From positions 116,460,869 to 116,524,868 of the forward strand of contig OV884013.1 in NCBI GenBank assembly GCA_930367205.1: a DNA stretch of 64,000 bases, given 5' to 3'. This document shows, piece after piece, positions 36,280 through 51,103 of this stretch. Origin of the DNA: Acanthosoma haemorrhoidale (Eukaryota > Arthropoda > Insecta > Hemiptera > Acanthosomatidae). Both the position numbers and the translations under genes were made by a program. How positions within the stretch are numbered: the first letter of the stretch is position 1; each line of letters begins with the position of its first letter. Below the pieces are notes generated by a model. That model made no database searches and had not been told where the DNA came from. It saw only the letters and a program-made list of their open reading frames with translations.

Positions 36280-37926
36280 TCCTGGTGTTTAAACAATCGT
36301 TTTATAAACAATTCTATGAAGGCATAACATTAAGTAGATATTAAGACAGCCACAGCAGGAGTCCCTCCATTGCTCTACTATTTTACATATGATTGTGCCA
36401 ATAATGATGTGTGATATAGTGATTATTAATAACTAATGTAAAATAGTAACTTCATTGGTATTAAAATTATTTTAAAATAAATATTAATTCATTTTTTTTT
36501 TCATTTCAGGTGACAATTATCACTCCAGGCGAGAGGTAAGATGCATGGTTTTTTAATTTTCAGTTCTTCGGAATTCCAGCTTCCACGTATTACATAAACA
36601 CAAACACAATTTGACAAATTCTTTATTCTTAAAAAACAAAAACAAATGTGTTTGCTAATAGGAAGTTTTGCTTTTTAACAAAAAAATATATTCTTTACTT
36701 ATTTAGTTCATTATATAAAGAAACTACTCATCTTTCATTTGACAAATAGAACAACAACAACAACAACGTTTGCATTTATAAATTTTATTCTAAGATTAAG
36801 TAAGATACCGATTGGGAAATGTCACTATACATCATGATTCACATTTTAGTTCAAATAAATGATCATCAATTTTGAAAAAAAAAGAATGATATAGGTACTT
36901 ATGGTAGGTAGATGTGAAATTTAATAGATTAGTTAAATATTTAGGTTTATTGCACACAGTAAATTCACAACTCCACAGCTATTGAAGTTCAGAACTTAAG
37001 AAGAAAAATTGCACATTGCATGTTGGATTTTATGTTATCCTATGAAAAAAACTTTTTTTTCAGTTGAGCCTAACCCTTGACTAATAGTCTGGGGTAGGTG
37101 AATGTTCCCGGAGTATTCCGAGGAAGTGCGAAATTCCTCATTACATAAAGAATATTTATCAAGTCAAAACAGATGATGTAGACCTTTTTTAAACATGCAA
37201 TTATTAGTCACGAATTCTTTCTTTATTAACTTCATTATGTAAACAAACCAATCACCATTCAATTGACGAATATAAGAAAATGATTAGCATTTGTAGCTTT
37301 CGCCCTCAGATTAACTAAGACAATGGTTGGAAAATTAATCTGTAAATCTGGATTCACAGTTTAGCTAAAATTAATCCTCATTAAATAGGGAATATAAATG
37401 ATAGGTAATTATCACAGGGGTAAAATTTAATATAATAGTTAAATATTCTAGTTTATCGCACACTCTGTCAGTTGACAATAATTACATATCGACCTACTGA
37501 ACTTCAGAGCTTGAAGAAGCAATGTTGCATGCTGCATGTTGATTTTGTTTTGTTTATGTATTTTTTTCCAGTATGTTTTCAGGTTCAACTGTTAATAGCG
37601 GGAGTTATAATCCGTTTTGTACCGGTGGAATAGTATGATTTATAATTGTGTAGTTTAGTACTCGGAGTTAAAAGTGCCCTTTTAGGATTGATATTTTATT
37701 TTTTTTCCGCTGGATATCGTCAGTTCGAGTAACAACGTTGCTGCTCATCCATCACAAGGACTACAGAAGCTTGGAGTAAGTAAACTATTTATTTTTATTT
37801 TGGTGTATTTATAATTTAATAACTTACTCTACATATTTGGGTGTTTCTTCTTTATTAAAATGGGCAAAGATTTCGGTAATACTTTTAAATCTTAAGTCGA
37901 TTGAAAAAAGAAATTAGGTAGGGAGT
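36280..37926 (+). repeat. Array unit 16
   Basis: A 36510-36535, C 37572-37632, B 37724-37775. Five CAA, ggtattaaaatta, cagttgagcc, and aaatgggcaaag at its end. Type-b-like. Confidence 0.95.
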
Positions 37927-39571
37927 TCCTGGTGTTTAAACAATCGTTTTATAAACAATTCTATGAAGGCATAACATTAAGTAGATATTAAGACAGCCAC
38001 AGCAGGAGTCCCTCCATTGCTCTACTATTTTACATATGATTGTGCCAATAATGATGTGTGATATAGTGATTATTAATAACTAATGTAAAATAGTAACTTC
38101 ATTGGTATTGAAATTATTTTAAAATAAATATTAATTCATTTTTTTTTTTCATTTCAGGTGACAATTATCACTCCAGGCGAGAGGTAAGATGCATGGTTTT
38201 TTAATTTTCAGCTCTTCGGAATTCCAGCTTCCACGTATTACATAAACACAAACACAATTTGACAAATTCTTTATTCTTAAAAAACAAAAACAAATGTGTT
38301 TGCTAATAGGAAGTTTTGCTTTTTAACAAAAAAATATATTCTTTACTTATTTAGTTCATTATATAAAGAAACTACTCATCTTTCATTTGACAAATAGAAC
38401 AACAACAACAACGTTTGCATTTATAAATTTTATTCTAAGATTAAGTAAGATACCGATTGGGAAATGTCATTATACATCATGATTCACATTTTAGTTCAAA
38501 TAAATGATCATCAATTTTGAAAAAAAAAGAATGATATAGGTACTTATGGTAGGTAGATGTGAAATTTAATAGATTAGTTAAATATTTAGGTTTATTGCAC
38601 ACAGTAAATTCACAACTCCACAGCTATTGAAGTTCAGAACTTAAGAAGAAAAATTGCACATTGCATGTTGGATTTTATGTTATCCTATGAAAAAAACTTT
38701 TTTTTCAGTGGAGCCTAACCCTTGACTAATAGTCTGGGGTAGGTGAATGTTCCCGGAGTATTCCGAGGAAGTGCGAAATTCCTCATTACATAAAGAATAT
38801 TTATCAAGTCAAAACAGATGATGTAGACCTTTTTTAAACATGCAATTATTAGTCACGAATTCTTTCTTTATTAACTTCATTATGTAAACAAACCAATCAC
38901 CATTCAATTGACGAATATAAGAAAATGATTAGCATTTGTAGCTTTCGCCCTCAGATTAAGTAAGACAATGGTTGGAAAATTAATCTGTAAATCTGGATTC
39001 ACAGTTTAGCTAAAATTAATCCTCATTAAATAGGGAATATAAATGATAGGTAATTATCACAGGGGTAAAATTTAATATAATAGTTAAATATTCTAGTTTA
39101 TCGCAAACTCTGTCAGTTGACAATAATTACATATCGACCTACTGAACTTCAGAGCTTGAAGAAGCAATGTTGCATGCTGCATGTTGATTTTGTTTTGTTT
39201 ATGTATTTTTTTCCAGTATGTTTTCAGGTTCAACTGTTAATAGCGGGAGTTATAATCCGTTTTGTACCGGTGGAATAGTATGATTTATAATTGTGTAGTT
39301 TAGTACTCGGAGTTAAAAGTGCCCTTTTAGGATTGATATTTTAATTTTTTTCCGCTGGATATCGTCAGTTCGAGTAACAACGTTGCTGCTCATCCATCAC
39401 AAGGACTACAGAAGCTTGGAGTAAGTAAACTATTTATTTTTATTTTGGTGTATTTATAATTTAATAACTTACTCTACATATTTGGGTGTTTCTTCTTTAT
39501 TAAAATGTGCAAAGATTTCGGTAATACTTTTAAATCTTAAGTCGATTGAAAAAAGAAATTAGGTAGGGAGT
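37927..39571 (+). repeat. Array unit 17
   Basis: A 38158-38183, C 39217-39277, B 39369-39420. Type-a marks (gattaagtaag, cgcaaactc), but with cagctcttcgg after A and the ttttaattttt form before B. Confidence 0.95.
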
Positions 39572-41218
39572 TCCTGGTGTTTAAACAATCGTTTTATAAA
39601 CAATTCTATGAAGGCATAACATTAAGTAGATATTAAGACAGCCACAGCAGGAGTCCCTCCATTGCTCTACTATTTTACATATGATTGTGCCAATAATGAT
39701 GTGTGATATAGTGATTATTAATAACTAATGTAAAATAGTAACTTCATTGGTATTGAAATTATTTTAAAATAAATATTAATTCATTTTTTTTTTCATTTCA
39801 GGTGACAATTATCACTCCAGGCGAGAGGTAAGATGCATGGTTTTTTAATTTTCAGTTCTTCGGAATTCCAGCTTCCACGTATTACATAAACACAAACACA
39901 ATTTGACAAATTCTTTATTCTTAAAAAACAAAAACAAATGTGTTTGCTAATAGGAAGTTTTGCTTTTTAACAAAAAAATATATTCTTTACTTATTTAGTT
40001 CATTATATAAAGAAACTACTCATCTTTCATTTGACAAATAGAACAACAACAACAACAACGTTTGCATTTATAAATTTTATTCTAAGATTAAGTAAGATAC
40101 CGATTGGGAAATGTCACTATACATCATGATTCACATTTTAGTTCAAATAAATGATCATCAATTTTGAAAAAAAAAGAATGATATAGGTACTTATGGTAGG
40201 TAGATGTGAAATTTAATAGATTAGTTAAATATTTAGGTTTATTGCACACAGTAAATTCACAACTCCACAGCTATTGAAGTTCAGAACTTAAGAAGAAAAA
40301 TTGCACATTGCATGTTGGATTTTATGTTATCCTATGAAAAAAACTTTTTTTTCAGTTGAGCCTAACCCTTGACTAATAGTCTGGGGTAGGTGAATGTTCC
40401 CGGAGTATTCCGAGGAAGTGCGAAATTCCTCATTACATAAAGAATATTTATCAAGTCAAAACAGATGATGTAGACCTTTTTTAAACATGCAATTATTAGT
40501 CACGAATTCTTTCTTTATTAACTTCATTATGTAAACAAACCAATCACCATTCAATTGACGAATATAAGAAAATGATTAGCATTTGTAGCTTTCGCCCTCA
40601 GATTAACTAAGACAATGGTTGGAAAATTAATCTGTAAATCTGGATTCACAGTTTAGCTAAAATTAATCCTCATTAAATAGGGAATATAAATGATAGGTAA
40701 TTATCACAGGGGTAAAATTTAATATAATAGTTAAATATTCTAGTTTATCGCACACTCTGTCAGTTGACAATAATTACATATCGACCTACTGAACTTCAGA
40801 GCTTGAAGAAGCAATGTTGCATGCTGCATGTTGATTTTGTTTTGTTTATGTATTTTTTTCCAGTATGTTTTCAGGTTCAACTGTTAATAGCGGGAGTTAT
40901 AATCCGTTTTGTACCGGTGGAATAGTATGATTTATAATTGTGTAGTTTAGTACTCGGAGTTAAAAGTGCCCTTTTAGGATTGATATTTTATTTTTTTTCC
41001 GCTGGATATCGTCAGTTCGAGTAACAACGTTGCTGCTCATCCATCACAAGGACTACAGAAGCTTGGAGTAAGTAAACTATTTATTTTTATTTTGGTGTAT
41101 TTATAATTTAATAACTTACTCTACATATTTGGGTGTTTCTTCTTTATTAAAATGTGCAAAGATTTCGGTAATACTTTTAAATCTTAAGTCGATTGAAAAA
41201 AGAAATTAGGTAGGGAGT
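39572..41218 (+). repeat. Array unit 18
   Basis: A 39802-39827, C 40864-40924, B 41016-41067. Type-b-like (five CAA, cagttgagcc) but with tgtgcaaag at the end. Confidence 0.95.
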
Positions 41219-42866
41219 TCCTGGTGTTTAAACAATCGTTTTATAAACAATTCTATGAAGGCATAACATTAAGTAGATATTAAGACAGCCACAGCAGGAG
41301 TCCCTCCATTGCTCTACTATTTTACATATGATTGTGCCAATAATGATGTGTGATATAGTGATTATTAATAACTAATGTAAAATAGTAACTTCATTGGTAT
41401 TGAAATTATTTTAAAATAAATATTAATTCATTTTTTTTTTTCATTTCAGGTGACAATTATCACTCCAGGCGAGAGGTAAGATGCATGGTTTTTTAATTTT
41501 CAGTTCTTCGGAATTCCAGCTTCCACGTATTACATAAACACAAACACAATTTGACAAATTCTTTATTCTTAAAAAACAAAAACAAATGTGTTTGCTAATA
41601 GGAAGTTTTGCTTTTTAACAAAAAAATATATTCTTTACTTATTTAGTTCATTATATAAAGAAACTACTAATCTTTCATTTGACAAATAGAACAACAACAA
41701 CAACAACGTTTGCATTTATAAATTTTATTCTAAGATTAAGTAAGATACCGATTGGGAAATGTCATTATACATCATGATTCACATTTTAGTTCAAATAAAT
41801 GATCATCAATTTTGAAAAAAAAAGAATGATATAGGTACTTATGGTAGGTAGATGTGAAATTTAATAGATTAGTTAAATATTTAGGTTTATTGCACACAGT
41901 AAATTCACAACTCCACAGCTATTGAAGTTCAGAACTTAAGAAGAAAAATTGCACATTGCATGTTGGATTTTATGTTATCCTATGAAAAAAACTTTTTTTT
42001 CAGTGGAGCCTAACCCTTGACTAATAGTCTGGGGTAGGTGAATGTTCCCGGAGTATTCCGAGGAAGTGCGAAATTCCTCATTACATAAAGAATATTTATC
42101 AAGTCAAAACAGATGATGTAGACCTTTTTTAAACATGCAATTATTAGTCACGAATTCTTTCTTTATTAACTTCATTATGTAAACAAACCAATCACCATTC
42201 AATTGACGAATATAAGAAAATGATTAGCATTTGTAGCTTTCGCCCTCAGATTAACTAAGACAATGGTTGGAAAATTAATCTGTAAATCTGGATTCACAGT
42301 TTAGCTAAAATTAATCCTCATTAAATAGGGAATATAAATGATAGGTAATTATCACAGGGGTAAAATTTAATATAATAGTTAAATATTCTAGTTTATCGCA
42401 CACTCTGTCAGTTGACAATAATTACATATCGACCTACTGAACTTCAGAGCTTGAAGAAGCAATGTTGCATGCTGCATGTTGATTTTGTTTTGTTTATGTA
42501 TTTTTTTCCAGTATGTTTTCAGGTTCAACTGTTAATAGCGGGAGTTATAATCCGTTTTGTACCGGTGGAATAGTATGATTTATAATTGTGTAGTTTAGTA
42601 CTCGGAGTTAAAAGTGCCCTTTTAGGATTGATATTTTAATTTTTTTCCGCTGGATATCGTCAGTTCGAGTAACAACGTTGCTGCTCATCCATCACAAGGA
42701 CTACAGAAGCTTGGAGTAAGTAAACTATTTATTTTTATTTTGGTGTATTTATAATTTAATAACTTACTCTACATATTTGGGTGTTTCTTCTTTATTAAAA
42801 TGTGCAAAGATTTCGGTAATACTTTTAAATCTTAAGTCGATTGAAAAAAGAAATTAGGTAGGGAGT
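41219..42866 (+). repeat. Array unit 19
   Basis: A 41450-41475, C 42512-42572, B 42664-42715. Last unit with Gly7 and the gtaaga donor at A. Private change actactaatctttc. The pair rhythm breaks here. Confidence 0.95.
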
Positions 42867-44514
42867 TCCTGGTGTTTAAACAATCGTTTTATAAACAATT
42901 CTATGAAGGCATAACATTAAGTAGATATTAAGACAGCCACAGCAGGAGTCCCTCCATTGCTTTACTATTTTACATATGATTGTGCCAATAATGATGTGTG
43001 ATATAGTGATTATTAATAACTAATGTAAAATAGTAACTTCATTGGTATTGAAATTATTTTAAAATAAATATTAATTCATTTTTTTTTTTCATTTCAGGTG
43101 ACAATTATCACTCCACGCGAGAGGTGAGATGCATGTTTTTTTAATTTTCAGCTCTTCGGAATTCCAGCTTCCACGTATTACATAAACACAAACACAATTT
43201 GACAAATTCTTTATTCTTAAAAAACAAAAACAAATGTGTTTGCTAATAGGAAGTTTTGCTTTTTAACAAAAAAATATATTCTTTACTTATTTAGTTCATT
43301 ATATAAAGAAACTACTCATCTTTCATTTGACAAATAGAACAACAACAACAACAACGTTTGCATTTATAAATTTTATTCTAAGATTAAGTAAGATACCGAT
43401 TGGGAAATGTCACTATACATCATGATTCACATTTTAGTTCAAATAAATGATCATCAATTTTGAAAAAAAAAGAATGATATAGGTACTTATGGTAGGTAGA
43501 TGTGAAATTTAATAGATTAGTTAAATATTTAGGTTTATTGCACACAGTAAATTCACAACTCCACAGCTATTGAAGTTCAGAACTTAAGAAGAAAAATTGC
43601 ACATTGCATGTTGGATTTTATGTTATCCTATGAAAAAAACTTTTTTTTCAGTTGAGCCTAACCCTTGACTAATAGTCTGGGGTAGGTGAATGTTCCCGGA
43701 GTATTCCGAGGAAGTGCGAAATTCCTCATTACATAAAGAATATTTATCAAGTCAAAACAGATGATGTAGACCTTTTTTAAACATGCAATTATTAGTCACG
43801 AATTCTTTCTTTATTAACTTCATTATGTAAACAAACCAATCACCATTCAATTGACGAATATAAGAAAATGATTAGCATTTGTAGCTTTCGCCCTCAGATT
43901 AACTAAGACAATGGTTGGAAAATTAATCTGTAAATCTGGATTCACAGTTTAGCTAAAATTAATCCTCATTAAATAGGGAATATAAATGATAGGTAATTAT
44001 CACAGGGGTAAAATTTAATATAATAGTTAAATATTCTAGTTTATCGCACACTCTGTCAGTTGACAATAATTACATATCGACCTACTGAACTTCAGAGCTT
44101 GAAGAAGCAATGTTGCATGCTGCATGTTGATTTTGTTTTGTTTATGTATTTTTTTCCAGTATGTTTTCAGGTTCAACTGTTAATAGCGGGAGTTATAATC
44201 CGTTTTGTACCGGTGGAATAGTATGATTTATAATTGTGTAGTTTAGTACTCGGAGTTAAAAGTGCCCTTTTAGGATTGATATTTTAATTTTTTTCCGCTG
44301 GATATCGTCAGTTCGAGTAACAACGTTGCTGCTCATCCATCACAAGGACTACAGAAGCTTGGAGTAAGTAAACTATTTATTTTTATTTTGGTGTATTTAT
44401 AATTTAATAACTTACTCTACATATTTGGGTGTTTCTTCTTTATTAAAATGTGCAAAGATTTCGGTAATACTTTTAAATCTTAAGTCGATTGAAAAAAGAA
44501 ATTAGGTAGGGAGT
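42867..44514 (+). repeat. Array unit 20
   Basis: A 43098-43123, C 44160-44220, B 44312-44363. First unit of the Arg subfamily: exon A reads ccacgcgag and its donor is gtgaga. Confidence 0.95.
43098..43123 (+). CDS. Exon A, Arg variant (unit 20 type example)
   Basis: Codon 7 is CGC (Arg) instead of GGC (Gly), giving VTIITPRE plus the split Ser. The donor has changed from gtaaga to gtgaga. Both changes appear together in units 20-31. It is the only exonic substitution I saw across the array, and it is non-synonymous. GTGAGA remains an acceptable donor. Confidence 0.65.
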
Positions 44515-46162
44515 TCCTGGTGTTTAAACAATCGTTTTATAAACAATTCTATGAAGGCATAACATTAAGTAGATATTAAGACAGCCACAGCAGGAGTCCC
44601 TCCATTGCTTTACTATTTTACATATGATTGTGCCAATAATGATGTGTGATATAGTGATTATTAATAACTAATGTAAAATAGTAACTTCATTGGTATTGAA
44701 ATTATTTTAAAATAAATATTAATTCATTTTTTTTTTTCATTTCAGGTGACAATTATCACTCCACGCGAGAGGTGAGATGCATGGTTTTTTAATTTTCAGC
44801 TCTTCGGAATTCCAGCTTCCACGTATTACATAAACACAAACACAATTTGACAAATTCTTTATTCTTAAAAAACAAAAACAAATGTGTTTGCTAATAGGAA
44901 GTTTTGCTTTTTAACAAAAAAATATATTCTTTACTTATTTAGTTCATTATATAAAGAAACTACTCATCTTTCATTTGACAAATAGAACAACAACAACAAC
45001 AACGTTTGCATTTATAAATTTTATTCTAAGATTAAGTAAGATACCGATTGGGAAATGTCATTATACATCATGATTCACATTTTAGTTCAAATGAATGATC
45101 ATCAATTTTGAAAAAAAAAGAATGATATAGGTACTTATGGTAGGTAGATGTGAAATTTAATAGATTAGTTAAATATTTAGGTTTATTGCACACAGTAAAT
45201 TCACAACTCCACAGCTATTGAAGTTCAGAACTTAAGAAGAAAAATTGCACATTGCATGTTGGATTTTATGTTATCCTATGAAAAAAACTTTTTTTTCAGT
45301 GGAGCCTAACCCTTGACTAATAGTCTGGGGTAGGTGAATGTTCCCGGAGTATTCCGAGGAAGTGCGAAATTCCTCATTACATAAAGAATATTTATCAAGT
45401 CAAAACAGATGATGTAGACCTTTTTTAAACATGCAATTATTAGTCACGAATTCTTTCTTTATTAACTTCATTATGTAAACAAACCAATCACCATTCAATT
45501 GACGAATATAAGAAAATGATTAGCATTTGTAGCTTTCGCCCTCAGATTAACTAAGACAATGGTTGGAAAATTAATCTGTAAATCTGGATTCACAGTTTAG
45601 CTAAAATTAATCCTCATTAAATAGGGAATATAAATGATAGGTAATTATCACAGGGGTAAAATTTAATATAATAGTTAAATATTCTAGTTTATCGCACACT
45701 CTGTCAGTTGACAATAATTACATATCGACCTACTGAACTTCAGAGCTTGAAGAAGCAATGTTGCATGCTGCATGTTGATTTTGTTTTGTTTATGTATTTT
45801 TTTCCAGTATGTTTTCAGGTTCAACTGTTAATAGCGGGAGTTATAATCCGTTTTGTACCGGTGGAATAGTATGATTTATAATTGTGTAGTTTAGTACTCG
45901 GAGTTAAAAGTGCCCTTTTAGGATTGATATTTTATTTTTTTTCCGCTGGATATCGTCAGTTCGAGTAACAACGTTGCTGCTCATCCATCACAAGGACTAC
46001 AGAAGCTTGGAGTAAGTAAACTATTTATTTTTATTTTGGTGTATTTATAATTTAATAACTTACTCTACATATTTGGGTGTTTCTTCTTTATTAAAATGTG
46101 CAAAGATTTCGGTAATACTTTTAAATCTTAAGTCGATTGAAAAAATAAATTAGGTAGGGAGT
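44515..46162 (+). repeat. Array unit 21
   Basis: A 44746-44771 (Arg), C 45808-45868, B 45960-46011. Rare change caaatgaatgatc shared with unit 22. Ends with aaaaaataaattagg. Confidence 0.95.
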
Positions 46163-47810
46163 TCCTGGTGTTTAAACAATCGTTTTATAAACAATTCTAT
46201 GAAGGCATAACATTAAGTAGATATTAAGACAGCCACAGCAGGAGTCCCTCCATTGCTTTACTATTTTACATATGATTGTGCCAATAATGATGTGTGATAT
46301 AGTGATTATTAATAACTAATGTAAAATAGTAACTTCATTGGTATTGAAATTATTTTAAAATAAATATTAATTCATTTTTTTTTTTCATTTCAGGTGACAA
46401 TTATCACTCCACGCGAGAGGTGAGATGCATGTTTTTTTAATTTTCAGCTCTTCGGAATTCCAGCTTCCACGTATTACATAAACACAAACACAATTTGACA
46501 AATTCTTTATTCTTAAAAAACAAAAACAAATGTGTTTGCTAATAGGAAGTTTTGCTTTTTAACAAAAAAATATATTCTTTACTTATTTAGTTCATTATAT
46601 AAAGAAACTACTCATCTTTCATTTGACAAATAGAACAACAACAACAACAACGTTTGCATTTATAAATTTTATTCTAAGATTAAGTAAGATACCGATTGGG
46701 AAATGTCATTATACATCATGATTCACATTTTAGTTCAAATGAATGATCATCAATTTTGAAAAAAAAAGAATGATATAGGTACTTATGGTAGGTAGATGTG
46801 AAATTTAATAGATTAGTTAAATATTTAGGTTTATTGCACACAGTAAATTCACAACTCCACAGCTATTGAAGTTCAGAACTTAAGAAGAAAAATTGCACAT
46901 TGCATGTTGGATTTTATGTTATCCTATGAAAAAAACTTTTTTTTCAGTGGAGCCTAACCCTTGACTAATAGTCTGGGGTAGGTGAATGTTCCCGGAGTAT
47001 TCCGAGGAAGTGCGAAATTCCTCATTACATAAAGAATATTTATCAAGTCAAAACAGATGATGTAGACCTTTTTTAAACATGCAATTATTAGTCACGAATT
47101 CTTTCTTTATTAACTTCATTATGTAAACAAACCAATCACCATTCAATTGACGAATATAAGAAAATGATTAGCATTTGTAGCTTTCGCCCTCAGATTAACT
47201 AAGACAATGGTTGGAAAATTAATCTGTAAATCTGGATTCACAGTTTAGCTAAAATTAATCCTCATTAAATAGGGAATATAAATGATAGGTAATTATCACA
47301 GGGGTAAAATTTAATATAATAGTTAAATATTCTAGTTTATCGCACACTCTGTCAGTTGACAATAATTACATATCGACCTACTGAACTTCAGAGCTTGAAG
47401 AAGCAATGTTGCATGCTGCATGTTGATTTTGTTTTGTTTATGTATTTTTTTCCAGTATGTTTTCAGGTTCAACTGTTAATAGCGGGAGTTATAATCCGTT
47501 TTGTACCGGTGGAATAGTATGATTTATAATTGTGTAGTTTAGTACTCGGAGTTAAAAGTGCCCTTTTAGGATTGATATTTTATTTTTTTTCCGCTGGATA
47601 TCGTCAGTTCGAGTAACAACGTTGCTGCTCATCCATCACAAGGACTACAGAAGCTTGGAGTAAGTAAACTATTTATTTTTATTTTGGTGTATTTATAATT
47701 TAATAACTTACTCTACATATTTGGGTGTTTCTTCTTTATTAAAATGTGCAAAGATTTCGGTAATACTTTTAAATCTTAAGTCGATTGAAAAAATAAATTA
47801 GGTAGGGAGT
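46163..47810 (+). repeat. Array unit 22
   Basis: A 46394-46419 (Arg), C 47456-47516, B 47608-47659. Close to unit 21 (caaatgaatgatc). Confidence 0.95.
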
Positions 47811-49458
47811 TCCTGGTGTTTAAACAATCGTTTTATAAACAATTCTATGAAGGCATAACATTAAGTAGATATTAAGACAGCCACAGCAGGAGTCCCTCCA
47901 TTGCTTTACTATTTTACATATGATTGTGCCAATAATGATGTGTGATATAGTGATTATTAATAACTAATGTAAAATAGTAACTTCATTGGTATTGAAATTA
48001 TTTTAAAATAAATATTAATTCATTTTTTTTTTTCATTTCAGGTGACAATTATCACTCCACGCGAGAGGTGAGATGCATGTTTTTTTAATTTTCAGCTCTT
48101 CGGAATTCCAGCTTCCACGTATTACATAAACACAAACACAATTTGACAAATTCTTTATTCTTAAAAAACAAAAACAAATGTGTTTGCTAATAGGAAGTTT
48201 TGCTTTTTAACAAAAAAATATATTCTTTACTTATTTAGTTCATTATATAAAGAAACTACTCATCTTTCATTTGACAAATAGAACAACAACAACAACAACG
48301 TTTGCATTTATAAATTTTATTCTAAGATTAAGTAAGATACCGATTGGGAAATGTCACTATACATCATGATTCACATTTTAGTTCAAATAAATGATCATCA
48401 ATTTTGAAAAAAAAAGAATGATATAGGTACTTATGGTAGGTAGATGTGAAATTTAATAGATTAGTTAAATATTTAGGTTTATTGCACACAGTAAATTCAC
48501 AACTCCACAGCTATTGAAGTTCAGAACTTAAGAAGAAAAATTGCACATTGCATGTTGGATTTTATGTTATCCTATGAAAAAAACTTTTTTTTCAGTTGAG
48601 CCTAACCCTTGACTAATAGTCTGGGGTAGGTGAATGTTCCCGGAGTATTCCGAGGAAGTGCGAAATTCCTCATTACATAAAGAATATTTATCAAGTCAAA
48701 ACAGATGATGTAGACCTTTTTTAAACATGCAATTATTAGTCACGAATTCTTTCTTTATTAACTTCATTATGTAAACAAACCAATCACCATTCAATTGACG
48801 AATATAAGAAAATGATTAGCATTTGTAGCTTTCGCCCTCAGATTAACTAAGACAATGGTTGGAAAATTAATCTGTAAATCTGGATTCACAGTTTAGCTAA
48901 AATTAATCCTCATTAAATAGGGAATATAAATGATAGGTAATTATCACAGGGGTAAAATTTAATATAATAGTTAAATATTCTAGTTTATCGCACACTCTGT
49001 CAGTTGACAATAATTACATATCGACCTACTGAACTTCAGAGCTTGAAGAAGCAATGTTGCATGCTGCATGTTGATTTTGTTTTGTTTATGTATTTTTTTC
49101 CAGTATGTTTTCAGGTTCAACTGTTAATAGCGGGAGTTATAATCCGTTTTGTACCGGTGGAATAGTATGATTTATAATTGTGTAGTTTAGTACTCGGAGT
49201 TAAAAGTGCCCTTTTAGGATTGATATTTTAATTTTTTTCCGCTGGATATCGTCAGTTCGAGTAACAACGTTGCTGCTCATCCATCACAAGGACTACAGAA
49301 GCTTGGAGTAAGTAAACTATTTATTTTTATTTTGGTGTATTTATAATTTAATAACTTACTCTACATATTTGGGTGTTTCTTCTTTATTAAAATGTGCAAA
49401 GATTTCGGTAATACTTTTAAATCTTAAGTCGATTGAAAAAATAAATTAGGTAGGGAGT
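47811..49458 (+). repeat. Array unit 23
   Basis: A 48042-48067 (Arg), C 49104-49164, B 49256-49307. Matches unit 25, with five CAA, cagttgagcc and the aataaattagg end. Confidence 0.95.
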
Positions 49459-51103
49459 TCCTGGTGTTTAAACAATCGTTTTATAAACAATTCTATGAAG
49501 GCATAACATTAAGTAGATATTAAGACAGCCACAGCAGGAGTCCCTCCATTGCTTTACTATTTTACATATGATTGTGCCAATAATGATGTGTGATATAGTG
49601 ATTATTAATAACTAATGTAAAATAGTAACTTCATTGGTATTGAAATTATTTTAAAATAAATATTAATTCATTTTTTTTTTTCATTTCAGGTGACAATTAT
49701 CACTCCACGCGAGAGGTGAGATGCATGTTTTTTTAATTTTCAGCTCTTCGGAATTCCAGCTTCCACGTATTACATAAACACAAACACAATTTGACAAATT
49801 CTTTATTCTTAAAAAACAAAAACAAATGTGTTTGCTAATAGGAAGTTTTGCTTTTTAACAAAAAAATATATTCTTTACTTATTTAGTTCATCATATAAAG
49901 AAACTACTCATCTTTCATTTGACAAATAGAACAACAACAACAACGTTTGCATTTATAAATTTTATTCTAAGATTAAGTAAGATACCGATTGGGAAATGTC
50001 ACTATACATCATGATTCACATTTTAGTTCAAATAAATGATCATCAATTTTGAAAAAAAAAGAATGATATAGGTACTTATGGTAGGTAGATGTGAAATTTA
50101 ATAGATTAGTTAAATATTTAGGTTTATTGCACACAGTAAATTCACAACTCCACAGCTATTGAAGTTCAGAACTTAAGAAGAAAAATTGCACATTGCATGT
50201 TGGATTTTATGTTATCCTATGAAAAAAACTTTTTTTTCAGTGGAGCCTAACCCTTGACTAATAGTCTGGGGTAGGTGAATGTTCCCGGAGTATTCCGAGG
50301 AAGTGCGAAATTCCTCATTACATAAAGAATATTTATCAAGTCAAAACAGATGATGTAGACCTTTTTTAAACATGCAATTATTAGTCACGAATTCTTTCTT
50401 TATTAACTTCATTATGTAAACAAACCAATCACCATTCAATTGACGAATATAAGAAAATGATTAGCATTTGTAGCTTTCGCCCTCAGATTAACTAAGACAA
50501 TGGTTGGAAAATTAATCTGTAAATCTGGATTCACAGTTTAGCTAAAATTAATCCTCATTAAATAGGGAATATAAATGATAGGTAATTATCACAGGGGTAA
50601 AATTTAATATAATAGTTAAATATTCTAGTTTATCGCACACTCTGTCAGTTGACAATAATTACATATCGACCTACTGAACTTCAGAGCTTGAAGAAGCAAT
50701 GTTGCATGCTGCATGTTGATTTTGTTTTGTTTATGTATTTTTTTCCAGTATGTTTTCAGGTTCAACTGTTAATAGCGGGAGTTATAATCCGTTTTGTACC
50801 GGTGGAATAGTATGATTTATAATTGTGTAGTTTAGTACTCGGAGTTAAAAGTGCCCTTTTAGGATTGATATTTTAATTTTTTTCCGCTGGATATCGTCAG
50901 TTCGAGTAACAACGTTGCTGCTCATCCATCACAAGGACTACAGAAGCTTGGAGTAAGTAAACTATTTATTTTTATTTTGGTGTATTTATAATTTAATAAC
51001 TTACTCTACATATTTGGGTGTTTCTTCTTTATTAAAATGTGCAAAGATTTCGGTAATACTTTTAAATCTTAAGTCGATTGAAAAAAGAAATTAGGTAGGG
51101 AGT
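49459..51103 (+). repeat. Array unit 24
   Basis: A 49690-49715 (Arg), C 50749-50809, B 50901-50952. Matches unit 26, with gttcatcatataaag and four CAA. Confidence 0.95.
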